From positions 1-32,909 of the forward strand of contig JAJIRX010000525.1 in NCBI GenBank assembly GCA_023853785.1: a stretch of 32,909 bases of DNA. The letters are read 5' to 3'. The DNA is from Psilocybe azurescens. Its lineage: Eukaryota > Basidiomycota > Agaricomycetes > Agaricales > Agrocybaceae. Of the stretch, positions 29,563-32,909 are shown piece by piece. A model generated the notes under the pieces. That model was not told the DNA's origin. It made no database searches and worked only from the letters and a program-made list of their open reading frames with translations. The position numbers and the translations under genes were made by a program. Positions within the stretch are counted from its first letter, which is position 1. Every line of letters starts with the position of its first letter.

Positions 29563-30646
29563 ATGTTTCTCATAACGCCTGTCGTCAACACTGTTCAGAA
29601 TATTGTCGTTTTCACCTACGACTTTGGCCTAACAGCAGCCAACCTTGTCATTCCAAGTCGTAAGGTTGGGCATGTTACTCAGAGGGACATCCGGGGGCGG
29701 GAGGAAAGTGGCCTGAGTACATCGCACCCAAGGAAGGAGACAGCCGATGCTCTTGCCCGGCCCTAAATGCTATGGCCAACCACCCGGTGAGTCGAGCAGG
29801 CCGAATGTATTATGCTTCTGAATCGACGTGTTCTAACTGTGATAACGGGACAATCCAACTCCCTTATATTTGACTAGGCATTCTTCCCCGCGACGGTAAA
29901 AATATCAAATTCAATGAACTTGGTCCGAAGATCCGAACGACGTTTAACTTTGCATCGACCTTTTGTTTCTTCGTCCCCAATTTTGCGGCAAACATGTTGA
30001 ATAAAAGTTACAAGAACGACACTTTCGACCTCGCTGAGCTCGACCTCCATAGCGATAAAGGAATAGAACACGATGGGTCACTCACTCGTACGACTTTCTG
30101 TTTCGTACTCACACGGCAGATATTAATTGATCAGCATCGCAGGGGAAGACAGTGCAGTAGTCCCTGATCAATCAAAACCTCATCTCCAATACGTCAAAGA
30201 ACTGCTGGCACTTGCTTCCGGCAAGGATAAGGAGGGTAACCCTATCCTTACGACGAAGGATCTATCAGAATATACCTCTAAACGGCGTGTTGATGCACAA
30301 GCAACTAACCCGCAGTACACTTCCAGTTTCTTCCATAACATGTTTGGTGCCGCCAAGTAAGTTGCATTTACTCTTCGTTGACTAAGTGATCTGTTGTCTG
30401 ACTAGCAAACTTTCAAGCTCATCCACAATGCTCACTATCTTCGGAGGTCGAGTCGTTGACTTGGAGCCACTTCTAACTGAGGAGCGCATACCCGATGGAT
30501 GGGAGTCTCGAGTCAGGAAGCGACTGGGCTTGACTTTCGCTTCATTCAACAGCACAGTGCTGAAAGTTGCTCTCGGTGTTAACGAAAAGAAGTACAAGGA
30601 GAATGTTGCTTCGCAGGCAGCCACGGATGCTACGCCCGCTGTGTGA
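29563..30646 (+). CDS. Heme-thiolate peroxidase / peroxygenase-like (chloroperoxidase family), copy 2
   Basis: Same family as the gene at 16324-17445, opposite strand. Exons: 29563-29786, 29878-30072, 30139-30358, 30407-30646. It starts MFLITPVVNTVQNIVVFTYD, has the Cys ligand region APKEGDSRCSCPALNAMANH (after an indel in the G-rich stretch near 29695), DGKNIKFNELGPKIRTTFNF, EHD-x-S intact in GIEHDGSLT, then HLQYVKELLALASGKDKEGN, EYTSKRRVDAQATNP and RIPDGWESRVRKRLGLTF, ending ATPAV. Copies 1 and 2 share intron positions. The exon 1/2 join is off by one base in my reading. It lacks the Ala-rich end of copy 1. Confidence 0.85.
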
Positions 30647-30894
30647 TGAAGTGCGGGAAACTGTGATGCGTAAGGTGGTCGTACTGGACTTTGGAATTGG
30701 TAGCTGTTACGTTACGGAAAATCTATCACGACAACTCATTTACGATTCATATACCCAACTGCGCAGTACGTCGCCTAATGATATGCGACTCTTACTCAAG
30801 TGCGTGTAGTTAAGATCATTTGTTTCAATTCAGATCTTATTGGGTAAAGCCTAAGCTCGTTAAGCATTTCCTATCTGATGAGCAGAACCCCACA

Positions 30895-31210
30895 ATGTTC
30901 CTCATCAACCACATACTCAAATCCATTCAGACCGTGCTAATTCTGCCTGGTATTTTGGAGTGATTATTGCTAGTATTCTTATTCGAACTCAAGGTCGGAC
31001 ATGTCCTCCCTAAGGACAAGCTGGTGAAGTCGGAGAAAAATGGCCCGCGTATATGTAGAAAGGCAAGAGCGTGTGGGTGTCCGGGAGTTGAGCGGTGCGC
31101 AGGCAAGTCACTCTAGGTATAAGTAATGGCGCAGGATGGCAGAAGATATCAAGTTCATGGATATTACACCTCGGACTGTCAGCTCGACGCTGGGTGAGCC
31201 ATTTCGTACT
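30895..31210 (+). pseudogene. Heme-thiolate peroxidase relic, 5' half
   Basis: Begins with MFLINHILKSIQTVLIL like the intact copies, hits a TGA, then KVGHVLPKDK, a decayed ligand region RACGCPGVERCAGK that still has C-x-C-P, and a piece resembling DIKFMDITPRTVSSTLG followed by GEPFRTTFH. Stops and shifts occur throughout, and the EHD region and C-terminal half are not found downstream. It lies in tandem with copy 2. Confidence 0.7.
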
Positions 31211-32667
31211 ACGTTCCATTAAACTTACAGCTCCACATTCATTTTTATTACTTGGTGTAGTAGAATAGAGACTATGTTTAATTTGAAGCTCGAGTTTCTA
31301 TCTATTGACGAAGTCGGGCAACGAGACATACGTAGAACATTGAAGCAAGTCACAAACATCAACGAAACCAAATTGCCATAGGATACCACAAAACGGGAGG
31401 CGGCGTCAATGGATGGAGGTATGAGGAACGAGCTCAAGGGAGGATGCTCATGCGATTGGCGGACAAGGCGCTGATGCAGCTACGCCATGACGGACAATTG
31501 TCGCGCTGGATTTACTCGTTGCCCTTTGAGGGTGGGATAGAAGGTCCTACGGGAAAGCAATGTCGCCGCCCTCCATTGTCTCAGGACTGACCGCAACCTA
31601 CGGCGACAGCGAAGTGATATATGTACAACACATAGACAATCGTGCTGCACCTGTTGTCTCGTTTCAAGTTTCCATTTTCATCGATTTAGGAGAGACTGCT
31701 GCGGCATTACGCGAGGTCGCAAATACAGTAGGAGACGGCCGTGGATGGGCAAAGACAAATGAGGAGGAAAGAGGCGAACGAGTGGGCTACTAACAGCGTT
31801 CGTTCATGTGAGTGGATTTGGGCACAATGTCGCTTAGACGGTGAGGTTGTTAGGCTCTGTGTATGACTGTGCGGCTCATCGACACGGAGAGCAGGACCTG
31901 CGAGCATTGGCGCAGGTGGTGGCAAGAATGGAACGAATACATGGTGTACACTCGCTGTTGTGGGCAATACCAGATAATAACAATGCAGGTGATCATGGCC
32001 GCTGACAGGAAGAGGGGAGATGATGGCAACCACGAACGAGCGATGAACGACAAGCAACACGGCATATCGTCGTCGTATTGTTGCTGCTACTGCGTCGAGT
32101 GGGTTTTCTGCTTCCCGGCGATAAGGCCTACCCTGAGCTCCGACTTCTAACCACAGTGTCCTGTCCTTTCAGGCAAAGCGCCGCATTCATGGGTCATTAG
32201 TAGTCGGTGCACTCGGAGAAGAGATTTAGCAGACACAAAGCAGCCTTGTTCAGATCCACCTGGATCCAAAAGAGCCTTGGCAGCCGGTCTGCTATTGACA
32301 GTCAGGGGTCTACTCACGTGCAACAGCTATCGTAAAACCTCCAACCAGTCACATTCCGTAGCGCATTGACCATAACTCAGACTCAGAGCTCATGCTTCAG
32401 GGCCTTGAGATGGACATAGTCTAACTGCAGTGACTGAACACTCTCGGACTGAAAACAAATGAAATAACTCGATACTGATGGCACACTCACACGCACACAC
32501 ACACGATCTGATCACACCACCTTACTAAATAATTGTTGGATCGCATTCCAATCAGTTGCGGACCTTAAAATGAGTGTACACACCAAGTATTGGTGTAATT
32601 TGTTCACGTCGTGAATTAGTACAGTTCTGAACGATGCCCATGACCCTTAGGATATCCACTCCTTTTC
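31211..32667. other. Gene-poor 3' region
   Basis: Open stretches exist, for example a plus frame with NGWRYEERAQGRMLMRLADK near 31409-31470 and an ORF at 31560-31793, but no family, splice structure or start is convincing. A short CA repeat lies at about 32488-32504. Possibly eroded gene fragments. Confidence 0.3.
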
Positions 32668-32909
32668 TGCCTCTGTACTAGGGTATTCCAGCAACGCCGA
32701 ACCACCCAGGTACACATCACGCAAGTAATATGGATGGATACGCCGTAGAATACACGTCTAGGCACTCGTCTGCCCTTATTCATCGAGAAAACTCGAGAAA
32801 GCGGAGAAAATATCAGCTTAAAGCTAGACTTTCACAGCGATGTTTCAAGAAGGCTTTCTAATTCCTCACCTGCGCATGGCCAAGCATGAAAAAAGACACC
32901 ATCAAGTCA
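32668..32909 (-). repeat. Repeat family R2, copy B, inverted, cut by window end
   Basis: Reverse complement matches 24640-24910 with scattered substitutions and small indels. The match continues to the last base of the window, so the element extends beyond it. Confidence 0.7.

Noticed and set aside
31560..32150. Plus ORFs of 77 and 95 aa
   Set aside because: No recognisable sequence, no splice or start context; left as uninformative.

Overview
The window looks like nuclear DNA of an agaricomycete (mushroom-forming basidiomycete). Genes are split by many 50-75 nt GT-AG introns with CTNAY branch points, coding exons are GC-rich, and the families are typical of such fungi: a short heme-thiolate peroxidase, an HsbA-like secreted protein, a fungal G-domain GTPase and an APC transporter with a long conserved C-terminal tail. 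All calls come from reading translations and splice signals by eye; no database was searched.

Layout: 1-3170 (+) 3' part of a BRO1/ALIX-type ESCRT adaptor; 3569-4163 (-) a small MICOS subunit of MIC12/Aim5 type, invisible as one ORF because it has four exons; 4545-5851 (-) secreted HsbA-like protein; 5852-7762 gene-poor; 7763-9065 (-) Yip1-family Golgi membrane protein; 9822-10545 copy 1 of an unknown dispersed repeat; 10546-12060 AT-rich DNA with degenerate membrane-protein-like ORFs; 12061-14728 a tandem array of about 39 repeats of about 68 bp; 14729-15868 (-) G-domain GTPase whose last recognisable exon runs straight into the array; 16324-17445 (-) heme-thiolate peroxidase 1; 17690-18480 (-) a chimeric pseudogene joining a peroxidase fragment to a deleted Yip1-family copy; 19044-22542 (+) APC transporter; 22988-23845 repeat copy 2; 24410-24910 and 32668-32909 an inverted pair of another repeat; 25570-26228 (-) and 26765-27527 (+) two unrecognised genes; 27812-29199 (+) Nudix/DUF4743 protein; 29563-30646 (+) heme-thiolate peroxidase 2; 30895-31210 (+) a peroxidase relic.

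The most striking object is the 12.06-14.73 kb array. Read on the minus strand, in the direction of the GTPase gene, every unit has the complete signals of a short spliceosomal intron: a GT or GC donor (mostly GTGAGT), a branch-point-like TNAY motif, a pyrimidine tract and an invariant YAG acceptor. Successive introns are separated by exactly 3 nt of the form NNT. The array begins at a phase-0 exon end, so each trinucleotide would be one in-frame sense codon. The splice signals vary only within permitted forms while the trinucleotides vary freely. It could be a run of about 39 one-codon microexons, or a family of tandem introns still recognised by the spliceosome.

A caution applies to all genes here. 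Many reading frames need single-base insertions or deletions, often in homopolymers, in genes that otherwise look intact. This suggests an unpolished long-read assembly, so frame breaks alone should not be read as pseudogenes. The true relics are recognised by deletions, lost exons and scattered substitutions.
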